Below, one piece after another: positions 49,949 through 59,172 of a stretch of 64,000 nucleotides of DNA. The position numbers and the translations under genes were made by a program. The notes below the pieces were generated by a model. The model saw only the letters and a list, made by a program, of their open reading frames with translations. It was not told where the DNA came from and did no database searches. Source of the stretch: Solirubrobacteraceae bacterium (GTDB lineage Bacteria; Actinomycetota; Thermoleophilia; Solirubrobacterales; Solirubrobacteraceae). The stretch lies in contig JALNWQ010000008.1 of the NCBI GenBank assembly GCA_023230855.1, positions 62,001 through 126,000 of the forward strand, in the 5' to 3' direction. Each line of letters opens with the position of its first letter. Position 1 is the first letter of the stretch.

Positions 49949-50746
49949 TCAGACGCGGTAGGCGGCGCCGGGGACGGCGAGCTCGACCGGGACGTCTCCG
50001 GCGGCCGCGAGCGCCTGCTCGAGCGCGACGTCACGGTCCTGCTCGTCGGAGATGTGGGTGAGGACGGCGCGCCCGACCGCCGCGCGACGGGCGTGCTCGG
50101 CCGCCTCCGACGGGGTGAGGTGCCCGCGGGGGCCCGTCCGCTCGGGACGCGGGAGGGTCGCCTCGACGAGGAAGAGGTCGGCGCCGCGGGCGAACGTCAC
50201 GAGGTCCTCGTTGGGCGCGCAGTCGGACCCGTAGACGAGTCGGCCGCCGGTGACCGTCGACCGGATCTCGACGGCGTAGGCGGGGACGAAGTGCGGGACC
50301 GCCCGGAACCGCAGGCGCAGCGGCCCGAGCGCCAGCTCCTCGTCGGGGTCGTACTCGTCGGCCGCGAACGCGCGCTCGACGAGGTCCGGCATCCCCCACG
50401 CGGTCATGACGGTGCGCATGACCTTGAGGCCGCCGGGCGGCAGGTGCAGGTCGGGTCGGGCGGGGGTGTCGGTGCCCGGCCACGGGGGTACGGGGACCGG
50501 TTGCTGACGCGGCGCGAACACCAGGGCGTAGGTGTACGGGACGAGGTCGAGCGTGTGGTCGGCGTGACAGTGCGAGATGACGCACGCGTCGACGTCGGTG
50601 TAGTCGACGTGCTGGCGGAGCTTGCCGAAGACGCCGTTGCCGCACTCGAGGAGGAGGTGGAATCCGTCCTCCTCGACGAGGTATCCGCTGCACGCCCCGT
50701 CGACGTCCTGCCACGCCGGCGACTTGCCGAGGACCGTCAGCTGCAC
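49949..50746 (-). CDS. Metallo-beta-lactamase-fold hydrolase (RNase Z-like)
   Basis: 265 residues. Metal-binding motif ISHCHADHTLDL, further ligands in VPHFVPAYAVE, YGSDCAPNEDL and AVLTHISDEQ. The order and the opening LTVLGKSPAWQDVDGACSGYLVE resemble RNase Z/arylsulfatase-like phosphodiesterases. The flexible RNase Z exosite arm is not evident, so a small-molecule or cyclic-nucleotide phosphodiesterase is also possible. GTG 50746 is preceded by GGGAGG. The open frame extending upstream to 52186 is antisense-frame noise inside fadB. Confidence 0.88.
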   Translation of the reverse strand: MQLTVLGKSPAWQDVDGACSGYLVEEDGFHLLLECGNGVFGKLRQHVDYTDVDACVISHCHADHTLDLVPYTYALVFAPRQQPVPVPPWPGTDTPARPDLHLPPGGLKVMRTVMTAWGMPDLVERAFAADEYDPDEELALGPLRLRFRAVPHFVPAYAVEIRSTVTGGRLVYGSDCAPNEDLVTFARGADLFLVEATLPRPERTGPRGHLTPSEAAEHARRAAVGRAVLTHISDEQDRDVALEQALAAAGDVPVELAVPGAAYRV

Positions 50747-50925
50747 GTATCCCTCCCCTGCACGATCCGATGAGTCTAGGGCCGTCCCGGCCGCGGGGCG
50801 GCGTGCGGGCGTCGGCGTGCACCTCCCGGCCCCGCAGGGTGCGGGGCCGGGCCGGCGCGCGCCGGGGCCGCGTGGCCGGCGACGCACGGTCGTCCCGTGC
50901 GTCGCCGTCCAGGCGGGCGCGGCGC

Positions 50926-53136
50926 TCAGGCCGCGGCGAGCGCCTTGTCGGTGTACGTCTCGCCGGCCTCGGCCTTGGCGACGAGCGACGCCGGCGGCGT
51001 GAACCGCTCGCCGTACTTCGCGGCGAGCTCGCGGGCGCGCTCGACGAACCCGGCCGGGCCGGTCGTCTCGTCGCTCCCCGGGCGCTGGTACCCGTTGATG
51101 TACTGCAGCACGCCACCGGTCCAGGCGGGGAACCCGATCCCGAAGATCGAGCCGATGTTCGCGTCGGACACCGTCGTGAGGACGCCCTCGTCGAGGCACT
51201 TCACCGTCTCGATCGCCTCGGCGAAGAGCATCCGCTCCTTGAGGTCCTCGAGCGACACCGCGGCGGGATCGCCGGCCGGGAACGCGTCGGCGAGGCCCTT
51301 CCAGAACCCGGCGCGCTTGCCGTCGACGTACTCGTAGAACCCGGCGCCGCGCAGGCGGCCGGGGCGGCCCTCCTCGATCATCTTGTCGATGACCGCGAAC
51401 GCGCCGTGCTCGGCCGGCAGCGTGCCGCCCTCGGCCTCCAGCGCGGCGAGCGTCTCCTTGCGGATGCGCACCATGAGCTCCATGTTCAGCTCGTCGGTGA
51501 GCTGCAGCACGGGCGCCGGGTAGCCGGCCTGCGACGAGGCCTGCTCGATCGACTGGGCGGGGATGCCCTCGCCGAGCATCGAGATGCCCTCGTTGATGAA
51601 CGTGCCGATGACGCGGCTCGTGAAGAACCCGCGCGAGTCGTTGACGACGATCGGGGTCTTCTTGATCTGCTGGCTGAAGTCCAGCGCGCGCGACGTCGTG
51701 TCGGCCGACGTCTGCTCGCCGTTGATGATCTCCAGCAGCGGCATCTTGTCGACCGGGCTGAAGAAGTGCAGGCCGATGAAGTCCGCCGGACGGCTCACGC
51801 CCTCGGCGAGGCCGGTGATCGGCAGCGTCGACGTGTTGGAGCCCAGCAGCGCGCCCTCGGCGAGGAACGGCTCGATCTCGGCGAACACCTGCGCCTTGAT
51901 CTTGGGATCCTCGAACACCGCCTCGATGACGAGGTCGGCGCCCTTGGCGTCCTCCGCCTTGTCGGTCGCGAGGATGCGACCGAGCAGCGCGTCGCCCTTC
52001 TCCTGCGTCGTCTTGCCGCGCTGGACGGCCTTCTCGACGAGCTTCTGCGAGTAGCCCTTGCCGCGGTCGGCCGCCTCCTGCGACACGTCCTTCAGCACGA
52101 CCTCGATGCCGGCCTTGGCGCAGACGTAGGCGATCGCGGCGCCCATCATCCCGGCGCCGAGGACGATGACCTTCGTCGCCTGCCACTTGTCGCGGTCCTT
52201 CGCGCGACCGCGCGGGCCGTTGACGGCCTGCAGGTCGAAGAAGAACGCCTGGATCATGTTCTTCGCGACCTGGCCGGTGACGAGGTCGAGGAAGTACCGA
52301 CCCTCGATCTCGAGCGCGTTGTCGAAGTCCACCTGGGTGCCCTCGACGGCGGCGGCCATGATGTTCTTCGGCGCCGGCATGTTCGCGCCCTTGATCTGCT
52401 TGCGCAGGTTCGCGGGGAACGCGGGCAGGTTGGCGGCGAGCGCCGGGGTGGACGGCGTGCCGCCCGGGATCTTGTAGCCCTTGACGTCCCAGGGCTGCAC
52501 GGCCTCGGGGTTGGCCGCGATGAACTTCTTGGCGGCGGGCAGCAGGTCGTCGGCGGAGTCGACGAGCTCGCTGATGACGCCGACCTCGAGCGCCTTCTCG
52601 GGCCGCATCCGCTGGCCCTGCAGCAGGACGTTCATGAGGCCGTTGGCGATGCCGAGCAGGCGGGTGACGCGCGCGACGCCGCCGCCGCCGGGCAGCAGGC
52701 CGAGGCTCACCTCGGGCAGGCCGACCTGGATCCGCGGGTCGTTGACGACGACGCGGTGGTGCGTGGCGAGGGCGATCTCGAGGCCCCCGCCGAGGGCGGC
52801 GCCGGCGATCGCCGAGACGACGGGGATGCCGAGCGTCTCGAGGCGGCGCAGGTCGCCCTTGATCTGGCGCAGGTTGGCGACGATCGCCGGCGAGTCGGCC
52901 TTCGTCGCGCGCAGCAGGTCGTTGAGGTCGCCGCCGGCGAAGAACGTCTTCTTCGCCGAGGTGATGACGACGCCCTTGATGGAGTCCTTCTCGGCGACGA
53001 GGCGGTCGACGGCGGCGGTCATCGACGCCGCGTAGTCGGCGTTCATCGTGTTCGCCGACTGGTTCGGGTCGTCGAGGACGAGGTTGACGACGCCGTCGCC
53101 GGCGTCCTCCCAGCGGATCGTGTTCGTGAAGCTCAT
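50926..53136 (-). CDS. fadB: Fatty-acid oxidation multifunctional enzyme (enoyl-CoA hydratase / 3-hydroxyacyl-CoA dehydrogenase)
   Basis: 736 residues. Crotonase domain (about 1-290; FAGGDLNDLL, AALGGGLEIALATHH, GLPEVSLGLLPGGGGVARV), NAD-binding Rossmann start VIVLGAGMMGAAIAYVCAKAG near residue 320, SNTSTLPITGLAE, GLHFFSPVDKMPLLEII, and two 3HCDH C-terminal domains (DSRGFFTSRVIGTFINEG). Catalyses the second and third steps of beta-oxidation. It lies 32 nt after fadA, with AAGAGAG before the ATG; both are expressed from the TetR-controlled promoter. Confidence 0.96.
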   Translation of the reverse strand: MSFTNTIRWEDAGDGVVNLVLDDPNQSANTMNADYAASMTAAVDRLVAEKDSIKGVVITSAKKTFFAGGDLNDLLRATKADSPAIVANLRQIKGDLRRLETLGIPVVSAIAGAALGGGLEIALATHHRVVVNDPRIQVGLPEVSLGLLPGGGGVARVTRLLGIANGLMNVLLQGQRMRPEKALEVGVISELVDSADDLLPAAKKFIAANPEAVQPWDVKGYKIPGGTPSTPALAANLPAFPANLRKQIKGANMPAPKNIMAAAVEGTQVDFDNALEIEGRYFLDLVTGQVAKNMIQAFFFDLQAVNGPRGRAKDRDKWQATKVIVLGAGMMGAAIAYVCAKAGIEVVLKDVSQEAADRGKGYSQKLVEKAVQRGKTTQEKGDALLGRILATDKAEDAKGADLVIEAVFEDPKIKAQVFAEIEPFLAEGALLGSNTSTLPITGLAEGVSRPADFIGLHFFSPVDKMPLLEIINGEQTSADTTSRALDFSQQIKKTPIVVNDSRGFFTSRVIGTFINEGISMLGEGIPAQSIEQASSQAGYPAPVLQLTDELNMELMVRIRKETLAALEAEGGTLPAEHGAFAVIDKMIEEGRPGRLRGAGFYEYVDGKRAGFWKGLADAFPAGDPAAVSLEDLKERMLFAEAIETVKCLDEGVLTTVSDANIGSIFGIGFPAWTGGVLQYINGYQRPGSDETTGPAGFVERARELAAKYGERFTPPASLVAKAEAGETYTDKALAAA

Positions 53137-53168
53137 GCTGTCTCTCTTCGTGGTCGGCCGGGAGGGCG

Positions 53169-54386
53169 TCAGATGGCCTCGACGACGGTGGCGATGCCCA
53201 TGCCGCCGCCGACGCAGAGGGTGGCCAGGCCGTACTTCTTGCCGCGGCGGTGCAGCTCGTCGATGAGCGTGCCGAGGATCATGCCGCCGGTCGCGCCGAG
53301 CGGGTGGCCCATCGCGATCGCGCCACCGTTGACGTTGACCGTGTCGGGGTCGAGGTCGAGGTCCTTGATGAGGCGCAGGGCGACGGCCGCGAACGCCTCG
53401 TTGATCTCGGTGAGGTCGAGGTCCTCGGGCTTGAGGCCGGCCTTCTCGAGCGCCTTGAGCGACGCCGGCGCGGGGCCGGTGAGCATGATCGTCGGGTCGG
53501 CGCCGGACACGGCGGTCGCGAGGATCTTCGCGCGCGGGGTCAGGCCGAGCTCCTCGCCGACCTTCTCGTTGCCGATCGCCAGCAGCGACGCGCCGTCGAC
53601 GATGCCGGAGCTGTTGCCGGCGTGGTGGACGTGGTCGATCTTCTCGACCCAGTGGTACTTCTGCAGCGCGACGGCGTCGAAGCCGCCCATCTCGCCCATC
53701 GCCGCGAACGACGGCTTGAGCTTGGACAGCGTCTCGACGGTCGTGCCGCGGCGGATGAACTCGTCGTGGTCGAGGACGACCTGGTCGGCGAGGTCCTTCA
53801 CCGGGATGACGGAGTCCTTGAAGTACCCGGCGTCCTCGGCGGCGGCGGCGCGCTCCTGCGAGCGGACGGCGAACGCGTCGACGTCCTCGCGGTCCCAGCC
53901 CTCGAGGGTCGCGATGAGGTCGGCGCCGATGCCCTGCGGGACGAACCCGGTCTGGTAGTTCGTCTCGGGGTCCATCGCCCAGGCGCCGCCGTCGGAGCCC
54001 ATCGGCACGCGCGACATCGACTCGACGCCGCCGGCGAGGACGAGGTCCTCCCAGCCGGACGCGACCTTCATCGCGGCGGTGTTGACGGCCTCGAGGCCCG
54101 ACGCGCAGAAGCGGTTGAGCTGGACGCCGGCGACGGTGTCCGGCAGCCCGGCCTTGATCGCGGCGGTCTTGGCGATGTCGGCGCCCTGGTCGCCGATCGG
54201 CGACACGCAGCCCAGGACGAGGTCGTCGATCCGGTGGGGGTCGAGCTGGGCGTTGCGCGCCAGCGTCTCGTGGACGAGGCCGACGACGAGGTCGACCGGC
54301 TTGACGTTGTGCAACGAGCCGTTGCTCTTGCCCTTGCCCCGCGGCGTGCGGATCGCGTCGAAGACCAGCGCTTCAGTGCTGCCCAT
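53169..54386 (-). CDS. fadA: Acetyl-CoA acyltransferase (thiolase)
   Basis: 405 residues. Nucleophile Cys94 in LNRFCASGLEAVNTAAMKV, GGVESMSRVPMG, NINEAFA-type TEINEAFAAVALR, active-site His in GGAIAMGHPLGATGG and second Cys in CVGGGMG. Cleaves 3-ketoacyl-CoA in the last beta-oxidation step. ATG 54386 has GGGAG upstream. First gene of fadA-fadB. Its promoter about 100 nt upstream carries the TetR-type element. Confidence 0.97.
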   Translation of the reverse strand: MGSTEALVFDAIRTPRGKGKSNGSLHNVKPVDLVVGLVHETLARNAQLDPHRIDDLVLGCVSPIGDQGADIAKTAAIKAGLPDTVAGVQLNRFCASGLEAVNTAAMKVASGWEDLVLAGGVESMSRVPMGSDGGAWAMDPETNYQTGFVPQGIGADLIATLEGWDREDVDAFAVRSQERAAAAEDAGYFKDSVIPVKDLADQVVLDHDEFIRRGTTVETLSKLKPSFAAMGEMGGFDAVALQKYHWVEKIDHVHHAGNSSGIVDGASLLAIGNEKVGEELGLTPRAKILATAVSGADPTIMLTGPAPASLKALEKAGLKPEDLDLTEINEAFAAVALRLIKDLDLDPDTVNVNGGAIAMGHPLGATGGMILGTLIDELHRRGKKYGLATLCVGGGMGIATVVEAI

Positions 54387-54487
54387 GATGTTGCTCCCGA
54401 GTTGGCGACTGCCCGTCCTCCGGACCCCGGGGGGCCCGGGCCGTCGACGGCGACGGCTTCCGGTGCGGACCGGCGAGGACCATCCCG

Positions 54488-54510
54488 ATGATACCTGGCT
54501 GGCTGGCCAA
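54488..54510. promoter_or_regulatory. fadAB promoter (TATCAT) and TetR operator
   Basis: On the minus strand the -10 box TATCAT (54493-54488) is immediately preceded by TTGGCCAGCCAGCCAGG (plus strand CTGGCTGGCTGGCCA at 54495-54509). The identical 15-bp core stands at the same distance from the -10 box of the TetR gene at 46.0 kb. Confidence 0.7.
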
Positions 54511-54654
54511 CTTGTTCGCCGCCGACGCGCCGCGATCCGGACGATTTGACCGGACACGGCGCCCGGCGACGCGGTCCGGCAGCGGCTCCCGCGGCGGCTC
54601 CCCGGCCCTCCGGCCCCCCGGCGGCGCGCCCTCGGATCGCGCACCGGGACGCCG

Positions 54655-54906
54655 TCAGGCGGCGTAGCGCCGGGCCTGCTCCTCGGCGCTGGGGAACGCG
54701 AACGGCGCCCCCGTCGTGCGCTCCGGCCGCAACGCCATCCGCATCTGCCGCGGCGGCCGCAGGCCCTGCCCGTCGTCCGGCCGGAACGTCGCGCACGCCG
54801 TGTCCCGGTCCAGCGCGCACAGCATGTGCCGCCGGAAGAAGCAGTCCCCGCAGGACGGGGCGGCGGCGCGGGTGGTGCGGGCGGGACGATCGGGGCGGAT
54901 GGGCAC
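54655..54906 (-). CDS. Small Cys-rich protein, possible zinc- or iron-binding, function unknown
   Basis: 83 residues. The core CGDCFFRRHMLCALDRDTAC has four cysteines in a C-x2-C-x8-C-x7-C arrangement, followed by ATFRPDD, a Pro/Arg stretch and a C-terminal helix (SAEEQARRYAA). This resembles a short metal-binding finger; I recall similar short proteins in related actinobacteria but cannot name a family. GTG 54906 (PIRPDRPART) is the likely start, with a weak GGAGT upstream. Confidence 0.7.
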   Translation of the reverse strand: MPIRPDRPARTTRAAAPSCGDCFFRRHMLCALDRDTACATFRPDDGQGLRPPRQMRMALRPERTTGAPFAFPSAEEQARRYAA

Positions 54907-55221
54907 GTCGAGGGGACTCCGATGTGGGACGGACGGGAACGGGGACGCGACGTCGACACGGCGAACCGGGCCGTCGGCGAAGGCGCGAGGATGGTGGCCG
55001 CGGACGCGCTCACAGCGGCGTCCGGGGCTCCGAGGTGTGGCCGCCGTGACCTCGGCCCCGGCGACGGATCCATCGAACCACAACCCGACCGGTCCCGGGG
55101 AAGGGGTTCCCGCTACTTGGGCACTTTTTGTGAACGGAGCGTGGAGGAACGGCGCCGTTCGCAGCGAATCCTCCACGTCGCCTCCACGCCCCCGCCCCCC
55201 GGGGCCGCCATCATCCCCGCC
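54907..55221. other. 315-bp intergenic region with a hairpin and a T5 run
   Basis: No gene is supported here. CGTGGAGGA (55140-55148) and its exact complement (55169-55177) enclose a 20-nt loop that itself begins with the palindrome ACGGCGCCGT; CCTCCACG is then repeated. A T5 run lies at 55125-55129, before rather than after the hairpin, so it is not a standard terminator. Regulatory RNA or leader structure for the SDR gene is possible. Confidence 0.4.
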
Positions 55222-56142
55222 ATGCGGATCCTCGTCACCGGCGCGTCGGGCTTCGTCGGCACGGCCCTCATCCCGGCGCTGCGTCGCGCCGGGCACGACC
55301 TGCGCGGCCTCGCCCGCGATCCCGGCCGGGTGTCGCAGCGGCTCCCGGTCGTCGTCGGCGACGTCCTCACCGGCGCGGGGCTCGACGAGGCGCTCGACGG
55401 GATCGACGTCGCGTACTACCTCGTGCACTCGATGGAGGCGTCCGCCGACGGCACGTCGTTCTCCGACCGCGAGCGGGCTTCGGCGGAGCGGTTCGCCGAC
55501 GCCGCCGCCCGCGCCGGGCTGCGGCGCCTCGTGTACCTCGGGGTGATGGTCGACGAGGACCGCGACCCGACGCCGCACCTCCGCAGCCGGCTGGAGGTCG
55601 AGCGCACGCTGCTCGCCGCGACCCCCGAGAGCCTGGCGCTGCGGGCGTCGATCGCGATCGGGCACCGCTCGCGGTCGTTCCGGTTCCTCGTCCGGCTCGT
55701 CGAGCGGATGCCGGTCCTCGCGCTGCCGCCGTGGCGCGAGCACCGCACGCAGCCGATCGACCAGCGCGACGTCATCGCGGCGCTCGCCGCGGCGGCCGCC
55801 GTCGACCTGACCGACGAGCCACGCCGCAGCCTCGACGTCGCCGGCCCCGACGTCCTGTCCTACGGGCAGATGATCGAGCGGATCCGCGACGCGATGGTCG
55901 TCGGCCGGCCGACGCTGCCGTTCCCGTGGGCGATCACCCCGATCGCGGGACGCGTCGCCGCGGTCCTCGCCGGGGAGTCCGAGGACCTCGTCCTGCCGCT
56001 CATGAGCGGCCTCACCGGCGACCTCGTCGCCCGGGACGACCGCTGGACGTCGCTGCTCGGCGTGCGACCGCACCGGTTCGACGCCGCGGTCGAGCGGGCG
56101 CTCGCCGACTGGGAGCGGTTCGAGCGCCTCGCCGCGCGCTGA
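55222..56142 (+). CDS. NAD(P)-binding atypical SDR / NmrA-like epimerase family protein
   Basis: 306 residues. Dinucleotide-binding ILVTGASGFVGTALIPALR, VVVGDVLTG, and AYYLVHSMEAS (in place of a YxxxK catalytic pair), RRLVYLGVMVDEDRDPTPHLRSRLEVE. Members of this group bind NAD(P)H in redox sensing or reduce unknown substrates. The C-terminal half carries QPIDQRDVIAALAAAA and DVAGPDVLSYGQMIERI. Followed at 75 nt by an SRPBCC-domain gene on the same strand, a frequent pairing. Confidence 0.88.
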   Translation: MRILVTGASGFVGTALIPALRRAGHDLRGLARDPGRVSQRLPVVVGDVLTGAGLDEALDGIDVAYYLVHSMEASADGTSFSDRERASAERFADAAARAGLRRLVYLGVMVDEDRDPTPHLRSRLEVERTLLAATPESLALRASIAIGHRSRSFRFLVRLVERMPVLALPPWREHRTQPIDQRDVIAALAAAAAVDLTDEPRRSLDVAGPDVLSYGQMIERIRDAMVVGRPTLPFPWAITPIAGRVAAVLAGESEDLVLPLMSGLTGDLVARDDRWTSLLGVRPHRFDAAVERALADWERFERLAAR

Positions 56143-56217
56143 CGGCGGGACGGGCGCGGTCGGCCGTCGCCCCGCCTCCGCGGGCGACGCGCCCGACGGT
56201 GGGTAGGGTGGGGCGCG

Positions 56218-56670
56218 ATGAGCGCCGTCGTCGTGACCGCCGACCTCAACGCACCACCCGCCGAGGTGTGGGACGTCGTGATGGACCCCCATCAGCTGGA
56301 GCGGTGGGTCACCATCCACCGCAAGCTCACCCACGCCGACGACGGCCCACCACGCGTCGGATACCGGATGGGGCAGCGGTACGTCATCCGTGGCGCCCCC
56401 GTGAAGGTCTCGTGGGAGCTCGAGGCGATGGACCCGCCCCACAGCGCCGACTGGGCCGGGCACGGGCCGGCGGGCGCCGGGGCCGCGATCACCTACCGGC
56501 TGGAGCCGCTGGACGGCGGGTCCCGCACGCGATTCCATTACTCCAACACCTTCAGCGCGCCCGGGGGGCGCCTGGGGGCGGTGGCGTCGCGCGCCCTCAT
56601 GGGCGGGGTGCCCGAGCGCGAGGCCCACGCGTCGCTCGCCCGCCTGTCCGAGGTGATCGACGCCCGTTGA
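56218..56670 (+). CDS. SRPBCC (polyketide cyclase/START-like) family protein
   Basis: 150 residues: VVVTADLNAPPAEVWDVVMDPHQLERWVTIHRKL at the start, YRMGQRYVIRGAPVKVSWELEAMDP, ITYRLEPLDGGSRTRFHYSNTF and a long C-terminal helix, the usual helix-grip fold that holds a hydrophobic ligand. Ligand unknown. TAGGGT ends 9 nt before the ATG, so it is transcribed on its own as a leaderless mRNA. Confidence 0.9.
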   Translation: MSAVVVTADLNAPPAEVWDVVMDPHQLERWVTIHRKLTHADDGPPRVGYRMGQRYVIRGAPVKVSWELEAMDPPHSADWAGHGPAGAGAAITYRLEPLDGGSRTRFHYSNTFSAPGGRLGAVASRALMGGVPEREAHASLARLSEVIDAR

Positions 56671-56778
56671 CGCCGACGGGGCCCGCGGCCGACGGGCTCC
56701 ACCCACCCCGCCGGACGCGGGGTCCCACCACCACCAACGCCGCCCGGGCGATCGTCGTCCGAAGTCGGGAGTATGGTG

Positions 56779-56806
56779 TGGTTAGGTCACTACCGTGACC
56801 CAACCC
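56779..56806. promoter_or_regulatory. Dyad upstream of the winged-helix gene
   Basis: TGGTTAGGTCAC, TACC, GTGACCCAACCC: 12-bp arms with two mismatches and a perfect GGTCAC/GTGACC centre, located between a TATGGT hexamer (56772-56777) and the GGAGG site (56821-56825). Possible autoregulatory operator. Confidence 0.5.
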
Positions 56807-56831
56807 GTCATCCCGTTCCCGGAGGCCACCG

Positions 56832-57203
56832 ATGTCCGATTTCCTCGACGAGAAGCGCAAGGAGATCCAGGCGCGCCTGGACGAGCTCGCGCCGGCGGTC
56901 GCCGAGCACCAGACGCTCCAGCGCGCGCTCGACGCCCTCGACGGCGCGTCGTCCGGGACCGGCGGCGGGCCGCGTCGCGCGGCGGCCGGCCAGCGCCGTG
57001 GCGCGGGACGGCCGCGCGGCAGCGGCGAGCGCTCGCGCCAGGCGCTCGATCTGATCCGCGCCGAGCCGGGGCTCGGCGCGACCGACATCGCCCGCCGGAT
57101 CGGCGTGCACCCCAACTACGCGTACCGCATCCTCCCGGGCCTGGAGGAGCAGGGCCTCGTCGAGAAGCGCGACCGCACCTGGTACCCCAAGGACGCCGCC
57201 TGA
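56832..57203 (+). CDS. Winged-helix DNA-binding protein with N-terminal coiled coil
   Basis: 123 residues. A helical N-terminus (DFLDEKRKEIQARLDELAPAV, EHQTLQRALDALDG) resembles a dimerising coil. A basic Arg/Gly linker (AAGQRRGAGRPRGSGERSR) leads to a MarR-like winged helix (ALDLIRAEPGLGATDIARRI, GVHPNYAYRILPGLEEQGLV, EKRDRTWYPK). GGAGG precedes ATG 56832. Target unknown; a dyad in its own upstream region suggests autoregulation. Confidence 0.88.
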   Translation: MSDFLDEKRKEIQARLDELAPAVAEHQTLQRALDALDGASSGTGGGPRRAAAGQRRGAGRPRGSGERSRQALDLIRAEPGLGATDIARRIGVHPNYAYRILPGLEEQGLVEKRDRTWYPKDAA

Positions 57204-57253
57204 CCCACGGGTCCGGCCGCGCCGCGGAGGGCCCGGGCCCCGGCCGGCGCGAC

Positions 57254-57293
57254 GCCGACGCCCGGGCGCCACGCCCCGGGACGACGCGTCGGC
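57254..57293. terminator. Imperfect GC hairpin between convergent genes
   Basis: GCCGACGC (57254-57261) pairs with GCGTCGGC (57286-57293); inside, CCGGGCG pairs with CGCCCCGG with one bulge. It lies between the winged-helix gene and mdh, which converge. Confidence 0.45.
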
Positions 57294-57312
57294 GGGCGGG
57301 CGGCGCCGTGGC

Positions 57313-58308
<996 letters not shown>

Positions 58309-58415
58309 CAGGGGTCCTCCTGGACTGACGGCGGGCGACGGCGGCCCGGGTCGCGGGCCGACGGGTGGCGATGCTAATGGCTCGGGCGGGTGATGCCGGG
58401 CGCGGGTCGGGCCCG

Positions 58416-58421
58416 TACCCT
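58416..58421 (+). promoter_or_regulatory. -10 box (TACCCT), leaderless, of the HhH membrane protein gene
   Basis: TACCCT ends 7 nt before the ATG at 58428. Confidence 0.5.
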
Positions 58422-58427
58422 GCGGGC

Positions 58428-59114
58428 ATGAGCCCGCCGTCCCCACCGGGGCCCTCCGACCCCGCCACGCCCGGAGCCGGGTCCGACCCGTCGGCCGTCC
58501 CCACCCGCTGGATGTGGTGGTCGTTGGCGCCCTTCGGGCTCGGGGCGTGGGTCCCGGCCGCGGCCGGCATCAAGGCGCGCCGCCCACCGTGGGTCGCCGT
58601 CGGGGTCGTCGCGACCGTCGTCGGCATCACCGCGCTCATGGTCGGCAGCGACGTCGAGGACGACTCGGTCGCGGAGGGCGTCGCGATCACGATCGCGCTC
58701 CTCGCCTGGATCGTCGGCATCGTGTTCACGGCCACTCAGCGACGGACCTACGCGGTGCGCGTGGCGGTGCTCCGCTCCCACCGCGACAAGGACGTCGCGC
58801 TCGACCTGCGTCGCGAGGAGCGCGACCGCGCCCGGCGGCTCGCGGCGACCGACCCGCTCCGCGCCGTCGAGCTGGGCGTCGGCCGCCCCGACCTGCCCGA
58901 CGCCCGCCACGGGGACCTCGTCGACGTCAACCGCGCCCCGGCGCGGACGCTGACGACGCTCCCGGGGATCGACGACGCCCTCGCCGGCCGGATCGTCGCC
59001 CAGCGCGAGGACACCGGGCCGTTCACCTCGCTCGACGAGCTCGCGTTCCTGCTGGACCTGCCGCCGATGGTCGTCGACGGGCTGCGGATCCGGGCGATCG
59101 CGATCACCCTCTGA
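58428..59114 (+). CDS. Membrane protein with C-terminal ComEA-like helix-hairpin-helix domain
   Basis: 228 residues. A Pro/Ser-rich cytoplasmic start, three hydrophobic helices (WMWWSLAPFGLGAWVPAAAGI, WVAVGVVATVVGITALMVG, ITIALLAWIVGIVFTA), a charged helical linker, and a HhH unit at the end: VDVNRAPARTLTTLPGIDDA, LAGRIVAQREDTGPFTSLDEL. The HhH suggests DNA binding or protein contact as in ComEA, but the order (membrane part first, three helices) differs from ComEA. No other competence gene is nearby. Confidence 0.88.
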   Translation: MSPPSPPGPSDPATPGAGSDPSAVPTRWMWWSLAPFGLGAWVPAAAGIKARRPPWVAVGVVATVVGITALMVGSDVEDDSVAEGVAITIALLAWIVGIVFTATQRRTYAVRVAVLRSHRDKDVALDLRREERDRARRLAATDPLRAVELGVGRPDLPDARHGDLVDVNRAPARTLTTLPGIDDALAGRIVAQREDTGPFTSLDELAFLLDLPPMVVDGLRIRAIAITL

Positions 59115-59172
59115 TCCCGCGACGGGGACGGATCGACGCTCCCCGCCCCGGCCGACCTGCGACGATGGGCCC

